A stretch of 64,000 nucleotides of DNA from DATKDF01 sp963752045 (GCA_963752045.1 CAVVWN010000008.1:992001-1056000), one strand, 5' to 3'. Counted from the first letter of the stretch, positions 30,652 to 41,826 are shown. Made by a program: numbers and translations. Notes: generated from the sequence alone by a model not told the origin.

Positions 30652-32103
30652 GTGACGGAACTGGGCAGAAAGCAGTTGTTCATTGGCGGCGAGTGGCGCG
30701 ACGCATCGGACGGGCGGACGATGCCCGTCGTCAACCCGGCGACCGAAGAGGTGATCGCCGAGGTCGCCGCCGCGTCGACGGCCGACGTTGACGCGGCAGT
30801 TGAGGCTGCGCAGGTGGCGCTCGATGGGCCGTGGGGACGGATGGCGGCCCGCGACCGCGGGCGGCTGCTCTGGCGAATGGCCGAGCGGCTGACGGAACGC
30901 ATCGACGAGATCGCGAGGCTCGAGACGCTCCATAACGGGAAGCCGATCCGCGAGTCGCGGCACGTCGAGGTTCCGCTTTCGGCGGAGGTGCTCCGGTACT
31001 ACGCCGGCTGGGCCGACAAGATCCACGGCGAGACCGTGCCGGTCAGCGGCGAGGCCCTGGTGTACACACGGCGGGAACCCCTTGGTGTGGTCGCGGCGAT
31101 CGTGCCGTGGAACTTCCCGCTCCTGCTGGCGATGTGGAAGGTGGCACCCGCGCTCGCCACCGGTAACACGGTCATTCTGAAGCCGGCGAGTCAGACGCCG
31201 CTCACCGCGATCGCGCTCGGCGAGATCGCCGCCGAGGTCGGCTTGCCGGCCGGCGTGCTGAACGTCGTCACCGGCAGCGGCGGGACCGTCGGGCAGGCCC
31301 TCGTCGAGCATCCCGGCATCGCCAAGGTCGCGTTCACCGGCGACACGTCGACCGGGAAGGGCATCATGCGGAGCGCGGCCGAGACGCTCAAGCACGTCAC
31401 ACTCGAGCTGGGCGGCAAGTCTCCGAACATCGTCTTTCCGGATGCCGATCTCGACGCCGCGGTCCGCGGGGCCACCGTCGGGATCTTCTACGGCAAGGGC
31501 GAAGTGTGCGCTGCCGGTTCCCGCCTGCTGGTGGATCGGTCGATCAAGGACCAGTTCGTCGACAAGCTGGCGGCCCGGGCGAAGAAGATGGTGGCCGGCG
31601 ACCCGTTGGATCCGAACACGCGGCTCGGCGCGATCGCGTCGAAGGCCCAGCTCGAACGCGTCCTGCGGTACGTCGACATCGCGAAGGCGGAAGGCGCGAC
31701 GCTCGTGGCTGGTGGAAGCCGGACGGACATCGGAACAGGCAAGGGGTACTTCATGCAGCCGACCGTGTTCGCCGACGTACAGCCCAGCCAGACGATCGCC
31801 CGCGAGGAGATCTTCGGTCCTGTGCTGGCCGCCATCGAGTTCGGCGACGTGGACGAAGCGATCGCCCGGGCCAACGACTCCGTGTACGGGCTGGCCGCCG
31901 GCATCTGGACCCGTGATCTGCGGAAGGCGCACTACGTGGCCTCGAAGCTCCAGGCCGGCCTCGTCTGGGTCAATACGTACAACGTCTACGATGTGGGCGC
32001 GTCGTTCGGCGGTTACAAGCAGAGCGGGTTCGGTCGCGAGCTGGGCCAGCACGCGCTCGACTACTACACGCAGCTCAAGACCGTGTGGGTCGACTTGTCA
32101 TGA
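30652..32103 (+). CDS. Aldehyde dehydrogenase, likely 3,4-dehydroadipyl-CoA semialdehyde oxidation
   Basis: This 483-aa NAD(P)-dependent aldehyde dehydrogenase starts at GTG 30652. It has the family Glu motif LELGGKSPN and the catalytic Cys286 in GEVCAAGSR. The cofactor region includes VAFTGDTSTGK, and the C-terminus has FGGYKQSGFGRELG, closest in feel to betaine-aldehyde-type enzymes. In the box pathway the BoxC product, a CoA-bound semialdehyde, must be oxidised to 3,4-dehydroadipyl-CoA (BoxD role). Position in the operon makes this the best candidate, but the sequence alone does not prove the substrate. Its stop overlaps the next start (ATGA). Confidence 0.88.
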   Translation: MTELGRKQLFIGGEWRDASDGRTMPVVNPATEEVIAEVAAASTADVDAAVEAAQVALDGPWGRMAARDRGRLLWRMAERLTERIDEIARLETLHNGKPIRESRHVEVPLSAEVLRYYAGWADKIHGETVPVSGEALVYTRREPLGVVAAIVPWNFPLLLAMWKVAPALATGNTVILKPASQTPLTAIALGEIAAEVGLPAGVLNVVTGSGGTVGQALVEHPGIAKVAFTGDTSTGKGIMRSAAETLKHVTLELGGKSPNIVFPDADLDAAVRGATVGIFYGKGEVCAAGSRLLVDRSIKDQFVDKLAARAKKMVAGDPLDPNTRLGAIASKAQLERVLRYVDIAKAEGATLVAGGSRTDIGTGKGYFMQPTVFADVQPSQTIAREEIFGPVLAAIEFGDVDEAIARANDSVYGLAAGIWTRDLRKAHYVASKLQAGLVWVNTYNVYDVGASFGGYKQSGFGRELGQHALDYYTQLKTVWVDLS

Positions 32104-33247
32104 CCGATCCGCTGCTCGCCTGGCGCGACGAGTTTCCGATTCTCGACACCTGCACGTACCTCGTCAGCCATTCGCTCGGCGCGATGCCGCGACGGGCACG
32201 CGCGCTTCTGGGCAGGTTTGCCGACGAGTGGGACCACCGCGGCGTCCGCGCGTGGCATGAGGGCTGGTGGGAGATCGGCCGCGCGACCGGCGACCTGCTC
32301 GCGCCGACACTCGGGGCGCCGGCCGGGTCGATCACGATGCACCAGAACGCCACGGTCGCCCAGGCCGTCGCCGCCTCGTGCGTGTCGTTCGACGGCCAGC
32401 GCCGGAAGGTCCTCCTTCAGGACCTGGACTTTCCGACCAACCACTACCTCTACGAGGGGCTTCGCCGGTATGGCGCCGAGCCGGTCTACGTCGCGTCGGA
32501 TGACATGACCCGGGCGCCGATCGGGCGGCTCGTCGAGGCCATCGACGAGCGGACCGCGCTCGTGCCGTTGTCACTCGTGCTGTTCCGAAGCGGCGCGCTC
32601 CAGGACGTGCGCCCGGTCGTCGAGAAGGCGCATCGCGTGGGCGCGCGCGTCGTGCTCGACGTCTACCAGGCCGCCGGGACCGTGCCCATGAGTCTCGAGA
32701 CCCTCGGCGTGGATTTCGCCGTGGGCGGTTCGGTCAAGTGGCTGTGCGGCGGCCCCGGCGCGGGCTACCTGTACGTACGGCCGGATCTGTCCCCTCACTT
32801 CGGCCGTCCATCGTCGGCTGGGCCGGGCATGCGCACCCGTTCACGTTCGCGACCGGCGCGGTCGAGTACGCCGAGGGCATCGAACGGTTCCAGACCGGCA
32901 CGCCCAACGTGCCGGCGCTCTATTCAGCCCGGGCCGGCTACGAGATCGTCGCCGAGATCGGTGTGCCGGCCATCCGGGCTCGATCGCTCGCGTTGACGCG
33001 CCGGCTCATGGACTCGGCACGGGCCAACGGCTGGCGCGTGAACACGCCCGAGGCCGACGGCGAGCGCGGCGGCTCGGTCGTCATCGACGTGCCCGATGGC
33101 GAGCGGGTGACGCACGCGCTCCTTGAACGTCAGGTGATCGTGGACCACCGACCCAACGCCGGCATCAGAGTCGCTCCCCACTTCTACAATACCGAGGACG
33201 AGATCGATCTGGCGATTCACGCTATTGAGGACATACTTGCGAATTAG
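32100..33247 (+). CDS. Kynureninase-like PLP-dependent enzyme, aminotransferase class V fold (single-base frameshift)
   Basis: The corrected 382-aa product has the fold-type-I layout of class V enzymes, with probable PLP Lys213 in GGSVKWLCGG and LDVYQAAGTVP ahead of it. The C-terminal half (FQTGTPNVPALYSA ... PNAGIRVAPHFYN) resembles kynureninase and its relatives. Kynureninase makes anthranilate plus alanine from kynurenine; whether this enzyme does so is unknown. One base is missing near 32800-32802: SPHF reads on as GRPSS, but one frame over the sequence continues as RPSIVGWAGHAHPF. The start is translationally coupled to the aldehyde dehydrogenase. The last codons run into an octamer array. 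Confidence 0.8.
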
Positions 33248-33367
33248 CGAATTAGCGAATTAGTGAATTAGCGAATGAAATGAGTGAAAGAGTAATGCGC
33301 TCATTCGCTCATTCGCTCATTCGCTGATTTCATTCCCTAATTCACTAATTCCCTAATTCACTAATTG
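33241..33367. repeat. AT-rich octamer arrays in inverted arrangement
   Basis: The left part repeats GAATTAGC (about four copies with variants, 33241-33272). The middle has CTCATTCG three times (33300-33323). The right part repeats CTAATTCA/CCTAATTC (33335-33367). The left and right arrays are complementary: GAATTAGTGAATTAG at 33257-33271 can pair with CTAATTCACTAATTC on the right. The block is strongly AT-rich in a GC-rich region, and its first copy forms the end and stop codon of the upstream gene. Confidence 0.85.
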
Positions 33368-33383
33368 GAATGCGGGAGGCGTC

Positions 33384-34235
33384 GTGGGTGAGACCAGGGT
33401 GATCGCGGTGCTGGGCGCTGGGACCATGGGGCATGGCATTGCCCATGCGGCGGCCTCCGCTGGGTACGAGACGCGGCTGTTCGACCCGTCTGACGCGGCG
33501 CTGGCCAAAGCCCGCGGGCAGGTCGAGGCGATCCTGCGAAAGGCGGTGGAGATTGGAAAGGCCTCTCCGGCCGATGCGGACGCGTCGCTCGCGAGACTGT
33601 CGACCACGACCGAGGTCTTCCAGGCGGTCTCTGGCGCGGACGTCGTGATCGAGGCCGCGCCGGAACGGATCGATCTGAAGCTGCAGCTGATGGCCGAGGT
33701 CGAGCGGCATGCGCCGCCAGCGGCCGTCATCGCCACCAATACGTCGGCGCTCAGCATCACGGAACTGGCCGGAGCCACGGCCAGTCCCGCGCGCGTGGCG
33801 GGCATGCACTTCTTCAATCCGGTGCAGAAGATGAAGCTCGTCGAGATCGTACGGGCACTGGAATCGAGCGACGCCACGCTTTCGACGATTGAGGGCGTGG
33901 CCAGGCGGATGGGCAAGGAAACCGTGCTCGTCCGCGAGTCGCCGGGGTTCATCACCACTCGCGTGAATGCGTCGATCGGCAACGAGGCGTTCTGCATGCT
34001 GATGGAAGGCGTCGCATCCGCCCGAGACATCGACAAGGCGCTCAAGCTCGGCTTGAATCACCCGATGGGGCCGTTCGAGCTGGTCGACCTCGTCGGCCTC
34101 GACACCCGGCTGAGCATCCTGGAGTATCTGCATCGGAGCCTGGGCGAGAAGTACCGGCCATGCCCACTGCTCGTCCAGTACGTGCGCGCGGGGCGGCTCG
34201 GCCGCAAGGTTGGCAAGGGCGTGTACCAGTACTGA
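33384..34235 (+). CDS. 3-hydroxyacyl-CoA dehydrogenase
   Basis: The 283-aa NAD-dependent enzyme starts at GTG 33384 (GGGAGG upstream). It has the Rossmann motif GAGTMGHGIAHAAA at residues about 10-23, the family segment GMHFFNPVQKMKLVEI containing the catalytic His, and the C-terminal helix domain with NHPMGPFELVDLVGLD. In the box or phenylacetate lower pathway this step oxidises 3-hydroxyadipyl-CoA to 3-oxoadipyl-CoA, and its place between box genes and an enoyl-CoA hydratase supports that role. A general beta-oxidation function is possible. No thiolase gene is found in the window. Confidence 0.92.
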   Translation: MGETRVIAVLGAGTMGHGIAHAAASAGYETRLFDPSDAALAKARGQVEAILRKAVEIGKASPADADASLARLSTTTEVFQAVSGADVVIEAAPERIDLKLQLMAEVERHAPPAAVIATNTSALSITELAGATASPARVAGMHFFNPVQKMKLVEIVRALESSDATLSTIEGVARRMGKETVLVRESPGFITTRVNASIGNEAFCMLMEGVASARDIDKALKLGLNHPMGPFELVDLVGLDTRLSILEYLHRSLGEKYRPCPLLVQYVRAGRLGRKVGKGVYQY

Positions 34236-34292
34236 ACTGAATCGTGTCCGAGGGTTGAAGCTGGCAGTCTGGGATCTGGACCTGAGAACAAC

Positions 34293-35063
34293 ATGTCGAA
34301 CGTGCTGGTTGAAATTGCCGGCGGCATCGCCACCCTGACCATCCACCGGCCCGAAGTGCGGAACGCCCTCGACAAGGCGACCGTTGCGGAGCTCACCTCA
34401 CGTCTCGCCGATCTGTGCGCCTCGCCGGACGTCGGGGCCGTCATCGTGACCGGTGGGGGCGACAAAGTGTTCGTCTCGGGTGCGGACATCCGCCAGATCG
34501 GCGAGCGCCGTCGAGACGATGGACTGGCTGCGATTAATTCGTCGGCCTTCAGCGCCCTCGAACGGTGTTCGAAGCCGACCATCGCCGCCATCAATGGGCA
34601 TGCGTTCGGCGGCGGCTGTGAGCTGGCCCTCGCGTGCGACCTGCGGATTGCCGCCGACCACGCGCGGTTCGGGCAGCCGGAGGTTGGGCTCGGCATCATT
34701 CCCGGCGCCGGCGCCACCCAGCGGCTGCCGCGCATCATCGGCCTCGGCCGCGCGGCCCAACTCGTCCTCACCGGCGATCCAATCGACGCGGCGACCGCAC
34801 TCGAGTGGGGGCTCGTGAACGCCGTCGTGCCCGGCCGCGAGCTGGCCGAGGCCGCGAGGGCGCTTGCGGGACGGATCCTGACCAGGGGACCGCTCGCCGT
34901 GCGTCTGGCGAAGCTGGCACTGGGTGCGTCCGCCCGGGTGGACCTCGATTCCGGCCTCCTCATCGAGACGCTGGCCCAGGCGATCTGCTTCGAGTCCGAC
35001 GACAAGCGCGAGGGCGCCTCGGCGTTTCTCGACAAGCGCAGGCCGAAGTTCACCGGGAGGTAG
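34293..35063 (+). CDS. Enoyl-CoA hydratase/isomerase
   Basis: This single-domain crotonase of 256 aa carries the oxyanion-hole motifs KVFVSGADIRQI and NGHAFGGGCELALACD, and a catalytic Glu in FGQPEVGLGIIPGAGATQRL. Hydration of 2,3-dehydroadipyl-CoA is the missing step between the aldehyde dehydrogenase product and the 3-hydroxyacyl-CoA dehydrogenase encoded just upstream, so a joint role is likely. A symporter gene starts 6 bp after its stop. The spacer before it (34236-34292) holds single copies of both intergenic repeat families. Confidence 0.92.
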   Translation: MSNVLVEIAGGIATLTIHRPEVRNALDKATVAELTSRLADLCASPDVGAVIVTGGGDKVFVSGADIRQIGERRRDDGLAAINSSAFSALERCSKPTIAAINGHAFGGGCELALACDLRIAADHARFGQPEVGLGIIPGAGATQRLPRIIGLGRAAQLVLTGDPIDAATALEWGLVNAVVPGRELAEAARALAGRILTRGPLAVRLAKLALGASARVDLDSGLLIETLAQAICFESDDKREGASAFLDKRRPKFTGR

Positions 35064-35069
35064 GCGCCG

Positions 35070-36843
<1,774 letters not shown>

Positions 36844-37029
36844 GTCCCGGCAGGAACACCTGGTCAGCAAATCCGGCTGGTGCGATCGTGACGTCGCCCG
36901 GCCCAATTGTTGGTAATGTAGAATGCGTCGAACCGATCGGCGCCTGCGGTGCGCCAGGCGGGTGTTCCCGGGTCCTACGATTCCTGGGCGGGCCCGTGCG
37001 GCGCCGGCGACCGAGTTCGGAGGGAGAGA

Positions 37030-37293
37030 ATGGCCTACGTCATCACCGAGCCCTGCATTGGTACCAAAGACACTGCCTGCGTCGACGTCTGTCCTGTCGA
37101 CTGCATCCATCCGCGCAAGGACGAGCCGGAGTTCGAGTCGGCGACGATGCTGTACATCCATCCCGATGAGTGCATAGACTGCGGCGCCTGCGTGCCAGCG
37201 TGCCCGGTTGAGGCCATCTTCGTTCTGGATGAAGTTCCCGAGAAGTGGAAGGACTTCATCGAGAAGAACACCGAGTACTACAAGCAGGGATAA
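37030..37293 (+). CDS. 7Fe/8Fe ferredoxin (FdxA type)
   Basis: The 87-aa electron carrier starts at ATG 37030 behind GGAGGGAGA. The Cys pattern (Cys9, 17, 21, 25 and Cys48, 51, 54, 58) with PVDCIHP matches FdxA-type ferredoxins that bind one 3Fe-4S and one 4Fe-4S cluster. It follows the symporter after a 186-bp spacer, which holds a possible TAGAAT -10 box at 36919-36924. It may simply be housekeeping. It could also feed the benzoyl-CoA epoxidase, since no boxA is nearby, but this is speculative. Confidence 0.92.
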   Translation: MAYVITEPCIGTKDTACVDVCPVDCIHPRKDEPEFESATMLYIHPDECIDCGACVPACPVEAIFVLDEVPEKWKDFIEKNTEYYKQG

Positions 37294-37295
37294 CC

Positions 37296-38229
37296 CTGGC
37301 TGCCCCGTACCACGACTTCGACCGCGACGCCTGGGCCCGGCTGCGGGCCGCGACGCCGCTGTCGCTGACCGAAGCGGACCTCGCGGAACTGCAGGGCATC
37401 AACGAACAGGTGTCGATGGCCGAGGTCGAGGTCATCTACCTGCCGGTGTCGCGCCTGCTGAACCTGCAGGTCTCCGCCACGCAGACGCTGAACAAGGCAA
37501 CCGAGCTCTTCCTGGGCCAGTTGCCGGGCGTCCGGCCGTACGTCATCGGCGTGGCCGGCAGCGTGGCGGTGGGGAAGAGCACGTTTGCGCGCATCCTGCG
37601 CGCGTTGCTCTCCCGCTGGCCGGATCACCCGCGCGTGGATCTGGTGACGACCGACGGCTTCCTGTGGCCGAACCAGGAACTGGAGCGCCGGGGCCTCCTC
37701 GACCGGAAGGGGTTTCCGGAGAGTTACCGGGTTCGCGATCTGGTGGAGTTCATGGCGGCCGTCAAGGCGGGGCAGGGGGCCGTCCACGCGCCGGTGTACT
37801 CGACATCAGGCGTACGACATCGTGCCCGGCGAGTTCCAGGTCGTCGACCGCCCGCACATCGTCATCGTCGAGGGTCTGAACGTGCTGCAGACGGGAGACG
37901 GGCAGGGCAGCCAGCGGCCGCGCGTATTCGTCTCGGACTTCTTCGATTTCTCCATCTACATCGATGCGGAGGAAGGCGACATCGAGCGGTGGTACATCGA
38001 GCGTTTCCTGACGCTTCGTGAAACCGTCTTCCGGGACCCGCGCGCGTACTTTCATCGCTATTCCGGCCTCTCTGACGAGGCCGCGCGCGAGACGGCGCAT
38101 CGGATCTGGACGGACATCAACGGCGTGAATCTGCGCGAGAACATCTCGCCAACGCGGGCGCGGGCGCGCCTGATCCTCGAGAAGGGCGCAGATCACGCCG
38201 TTCGGCGGGTTCGCCTGCGGTCCGTGTAA
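37296..38229 (+). CDS. coaA: Pantothenate kinase type I (single-base frameshift)
   Basis: CoaA phosphorylates pantothenate, the first and regulated step of CoA synthesis. The corrected ~310 aa fits the E. coli type. The P-loop is GVAGSVAVGKST, followed by VTTDGFLWPN, GFPESY and the substrate region IVEGLNVLQ. One extra A at 37803 breaks the frame: VYSTSGV becomes VYSHQAYDIVPGEF when it is removed. The start is unclear. No ATG precedes the conserved DFDRDAWARLRAATPLSL. A CTG at 37296 behind GGGA is used here; GTG 37245, inside the ferredoxin gene, is the alternative. Confidence 0.88.
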
Positions 38230-38232
38230 GGG

Positions 38233-38721
38233 TCAGAGCTGCGGCCGAGCCTCGAACTCGCGTTTGGCCTCCAGGCGGGCAAGACGCCTGGTGGCGGCGG
38301 CGCGCGCGCGCGCCTGGTCTTCTTCGGTCTGGACGAGCAGCGGCGGCACCCGGACCCGGCCCCCTTCGCGGTCGATGGCCACGAACGTGAGATAGGCCCG
38401 GCTCGTCAGCTTGCGCTCGCCGGAGAGCGTCCCCTCCGAGAAGACCTCGACCTCGACCTCGAGTGACGTCCGGAAGGCAGCCGTCACGCGTGCCTGCAGG
38501 ATGATCATGTCACCGACTTTGATCGGGTTGAGGAACTGGAGGCCGTCTACCGCAGCCGTGACCAGCAGGCTCCGGGTGTGCCGGTGGCAGGCGATTGCGC
38601 CAGCGATGTCGATGAGGTGCATGACCGTGCCGCCGAGGATGAACCCGAGGGGGTTGGCATCGTTCGGCAGGACGACCTGCACCATTTCCGTGTACGAGTC
38701 AGCAGGCCGTTTCGGGGTCAC
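38233..38721 (-). CDS. Acyl-CoA thioesterase, hotdog fold (YciA/BACH-like)
   Basis: The 162-aa product has the hotdog-fold signatures of this thioesterase group: MVLPNDANPLG-like start (VQVVLPNDANPLGFILGG), the central helix VMHLIDIAGAIACHRH, and LQFLNPIKVGDMIILQA. Such enzymes hydrolyse acyl-CoA and usually form hexamers. The gene converges with coaA three bases from its stop, and six bases separate it from the end of the next minus-strand gene upstream. Together with coaA it may tune CoA pools, though the opposite orientation argues against a shared transcript. Confidence 0.9.
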   Translation of the reverse strand: MTPKRPADSYTEMVQVVLPNDANPLGFILGGTVMHLIDIAGAIACHRHTRSLLVTAAVDGLQFLNPIKVGDMIILQARVTAAFRTSLEVEVEVFSEGTLSGERKLTSRAYLTFVAIDREGGRVRVPPLLVQTEEDQARARAAATRRLARLEAKREFEARPQL

Positions 38722-38727
38722 GACGGC

Positions 38728-41700
38728 CTAGAAGTCGTAGCCGATCCAGAAGGTGAACCTGGGCTCGCGGAATGCCTGGCTGCCGCCGAAGAAGACCGTG
38801 TCCTCGTAGTCTTTGTTGAACAGCGTGCGCCACGACCAGTCGAAGTGCATCGGGAAGCCCATCAGGAAGCTCTGCAGTCCGATGCCGTACGAGGCCCGGC
38901 CGTCCACGAGCCGGAATCCATCGACCACGACCGGTGTGCCCTGAATCGGGATGAGATTGCCGAGGTCATCGAACTCGAAGCCGACCGTCGGCGTGATGAT
39001 CTCGGTGTCGCTCCGGGAGAACGTAAACGGGTATCCCTGATAGCCGGCGCCACTGACGTTGAAGAAGAAGGTGCCTCGCAGGCCCCCGAGCACGCCTACC
39101 GGCGTCAGCATGGCCTCGATGAGCGGGAACCGGAGCTCGGCGTTGACGAAGAAGGCCTTGTGGCCGATGAACTGCAGGTAATCGTACCCGCGCATTTCGG
39201 AGTTGCCGCCGAAATAGAGGAAATCGGGCGACTGGCCCCAGCTGTTGAATCCCCGGAACCGGACGGCGAAGACGCCATTGGTGCCGATGCGGGTGTAGTT
39301 CCGGGCATCGATGTCGACCGCCTGCCTGGAGATCCAGCTGTTGCCGATGGGCGGCGAGGCCTCATAGCCCACGCGCAAGGTGTTCCCGGCCACCGGCCCG
39401 TAGTCGCGGAACACCGTGGTTTCCTGAACGAACGCGATCCCCAGGGGCAGCATGTGACCGTTGCGGAACAGCGGGTTGTTGCCCGAGGCCTGCTGGAACT
39501 CGTCCGAGATGAGCTGCAGGCCGGCGTTCTCGAATTCCTCTCTGAGATAGAGGTAGCCGACGGTGCCCTCGAGCCGCTGGTACCGATTGAGCGGATAGAT
39601 GCCGAACGCCGTGCCGCCGCGCAGCGACTGGACGGCCTGTGCCGTGTCGCGATCGATGTACGGCGAGAGCGCGGGGTCGTACAGCACGTCAGCCACGTTG
39701 CCGTAGAAAAACTGGTCCTGGAAGAACCCCTGCAGCGCGTACTGGAGCCGCTTGCCGCGATTGAGGTATGTGAACGCGGTCGTCCGGTACTGCGCGATCG
39801 ACTGGGCGTAGAAGGTGACTTCCTTGTCGCCCAGCAGGTCGGTGAACGTGATGGCCGTGTTGCCGTAGATGTCGCCGCCGCTCGTGATACCGAGGCTCAC
39901 CGGCGGCCGGCCGGCCAGGCTCATGCGCTCGAACGCCCCCTTCTTGTGGATGTTGTCGGGCAGGAGCGTGTGGGTCAGCGGAGGCTGGAACGGAATGACG
40001 GGACCAGGTGCGCCGAAGTCCTCGGACGCCACGACGGTGACCGGCTCCTCGAGCGTGGTCACGTGCACGCCGTTCTCGCCCTTGTAGTAGGTGAGGAAAC
40101 CGACGCGCGTGGCGTCCTCGGCTTTCAGCACGATGGGCGACACGACGCCGGTGGCCGAGTCGGTCCACTGGCGGAGCTCGCTCGTGGCGAGATCGAGCGA
40201 CCAGACGTTCGGGATGCTGGCATTGCGCGCCACCTCGGGCAAGACGGGCACGGCCGGGTCGAGCGCCGTCGACGTGAAGATCAGCGTGTGGTCGTCGAGA
40301 AAGCGCGGGCTCGTATCGTCATGCGTCCCGAAGGTCAGCTGCGTCTTCTGGCCGGAAGCCAGGTCGAGCCTGAACAACTTGTCGTTGCCGCCCACCCGGG
40401 CGGCGTACACCACGCTCCGTCCGTCTGGCGAGACGGCCGGCGCGTAGTCGGCGACGGCGTCGTTCGTGAGGTTGGTGATCTGGCCGGTGCCGATCTCGAC
40501 GCTGAAGAGGTCCGTCACGCCGTCCTGGATGGCCGAGAAGACGACGGCGCGTCCGTCAGGCGTGAATGCCGGTGACTCCGGCGCATCCACAGAAGCGAGG
40601 TCGACGCGATCCTCGATGCGGCCGGTGACGACGTTCTGGACGACCAGCGTCTTCGACTTCTCGGTCCGCGCGAAATACGCGAGCCGATCGCCGACCGGGC
40701 CCCAGGCGAACCACGGCACGAGGTTGCCGCGCAGGCCGCCGGCCGTCGAGATGTACTCGAAGCCGCGGTTCATGTCGAAGCCCTTGGTCAGATTGCTGAT
40801 GACCTGCCCGTCACGCGCCGAAATCAGCAGGATGTCGAGCTCGTAGTCCTTGCGGTTGCCCACCATGGCGGCGATCAAGTCGCCGATGGGCGACGGCTCG
40901 ATCGACACGACCGAGACGTAGGGCGTGCGCTCGGGATTCGGCGCGAGGTTGCGTCCGTAGTCGGCGGGCCGCTCCTTGTCGCGGAACGGGTGGAAGCGTT
41001 CCTTGAGGTAGCGGTCGAACTGGTCGTCGAACTCCTCCGGCGACACCTTCAGCGCCTCTTCGTAGGCGTTCTGGCTTCCGCCGACCACGCTCTTGCGCAG
41101 GGAGAAGAGAAACTGGCGCAGGCCTTCCATGCCCCATCGATCCCTGATGAACTCGAAGGTCGCGTGGCCGAGCGAATAGGTCAGCCGGCCCGAGAGCGGG
41201 GCGGTCTCGAACTGGCTCATGCGCGGAATGCTGTCGCTGATGGCGGCATCGCGCACCTGCATCAGGTCGAGCGTGTTCCAGTAGCCCGCCATGAAATTCG
41301 CGAGGCCTTCATCCATCCAGAGCGGGAGGTTCGTGCCGAGCAGGCCCCGGGGGATGATGTCGAATTCGAACACGTGCGTCAGCTCGTGTGTGATCAGGCG
41401 GTAGAGCTGGTCCGGCGGCTCGTCAATCGGCAGTACCATCCGGTTGCGTTCGGGCTCGGCGAACGCCAGAACGCCCTCGGGCAACTCGCCGCCGGAGATG
41501 TTCTGCAGCTGGAATTCACTCTGGGTGGCGAACAGGATCATGGGCACGCGGCCCGCCAGGTCGTGCTTGAGGTCGGCACTGATCTGCTGGTAGGCGCTCT
41601 CGGCGTAGGCGGCGATGCGTTCCAGATGCGGTTCGAGGTCGGGGTAGTAGAAGATGTCGAAGTGGTCGGTCTTGTAGATGTACCAGTTGAACGTGTCGTA

Positions 41701-41826
41701 GCGCACTCGGTTCTTCCCGAAGTACGGCACGAATGACGTCTGGGCATCGACCGGGGCCGGGCACAGGACCGCGAGCGCAAGGGCGCTCACGAGAATGGTC
41801 AACGGTCGGAAACGCGACGGTCGCAT
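38728..41826 (-). CDS. Outer-membrane protein: zinc peptidase domain + TolB-like propeller + Omp85-type barrel
   Basis: The product is 1032 aa from ATG 41826; a signal peptide covers about 1-29. Residues about 45-300 resemble a peptidase MA/gluzincin: zinc motif HELTH (147-151) with a third ligand in DEGLANF (Glu173). Next comes a TolB/PD40 propeller (about 310-640; repeats like SPDGRSVVYAARV and TPDGRAVVFSAIQ). The last ~350 residues look like an Omp85/surface-antigen barrel, with FGGNSEMRGYDY as the conserved motif and the terminal WIGYDF ending in Phe as expected for BAM-inserted barrels. All three modules are in one uninterrupted frame. The substrate is unknown. The architecture suggests a surface or periplasmic protease tethered to its own barrel. 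Confidence 0.85.
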   Translation of the reverse strand: MRPSRFRPLTILVSALALAVLCPAPVDAQTSFVPYFGKNRVRYDTFNWYIYKTDHFDIFYYPDLEPHLERIAAYAESAYQQISADLKHDLAGRVPMILFATQSEFQLQNISGGELPEGVLAFAEPERNRMVLPIDEPPDQLYRLITHELTHVFEFDIIPRGLLGTNLPLWMDEGLANFMAGYWNTLDLMQVRDAAISDSIPRMSQFETAPLSGRLTYSLGHATFEFIRDRWGMEGLRQFLFSLRKSVVGGSQNAYEEALKVSPEEFDDQFDRYLKERFHPFRDKERPADYGRNLAPNPERTPYVSVVSIEPSPIGDLIAAMVGNRKDYELDILLISARDGQVISNLTKGFDMNRGFEYISTAGGLRGNLVPWFAWGPVGDRLAYFARTEKSKTLVVQNVVTGRIEDRVDLASVDAPESPAFTPDGRAVVFSAIQDGVTDLFSVEIGTGQITNLTNDAVADYAPAVSPDGRSVVYAARVGGNDKLFRLDLASGQKTQLTFGTHDDTSPRFLDDHTLIFTSTALDPAVPVLPEVARNASIPNVWSLDLATSELRQWTDSATGVVSPIVLKAEDATRVGFLTYYKGENGVHVTTLEEPVTVVASEDFGAPGPVIPFQPPLTHTLLPDNIHKKGAFERMSLAGRPPVSLGITSGGDIYGNTAITFTDLLGDKEVTFYAQSIAQYRTTAFTYLNRGKRLQYALQGFFQDQFFYGNVADVLYDPALSPYIDRDTAQAVQSLRGGTAFGIYPLNRYQRLEGTVGYLYLREEFENAGLQLISDEFQQASGNNPLFRNGHMLPLGIAFVQETTVFRDYGPVAGNTLRVGYEASPPIGNSWISRQAVDIDARNYTRIGTNGVFAVRFRGFNSWGQSPDFLYFGGNSEMRGYDYLQFIGHKAFFVNAELRFPLIEAMLTPVGVLGGLRGTFFFNVSGAGYQGYPFTFSRSDTEIITPTVGFEFDDLGNLIPIQGTPVVVDGFRLVDGRASYGIGLQSFLMGFPMHFDWSWRTLFNKDYEDTVFFGGSQAFREPRFTFWIGYDF

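Noticed and set aside
37030..37293. Ferredoxin as BoxA
   Set aside because: BoxA is a larger protein with a flavin/NADPH reductase part. This 87-aa protein has only two iron-sulfur clusters.
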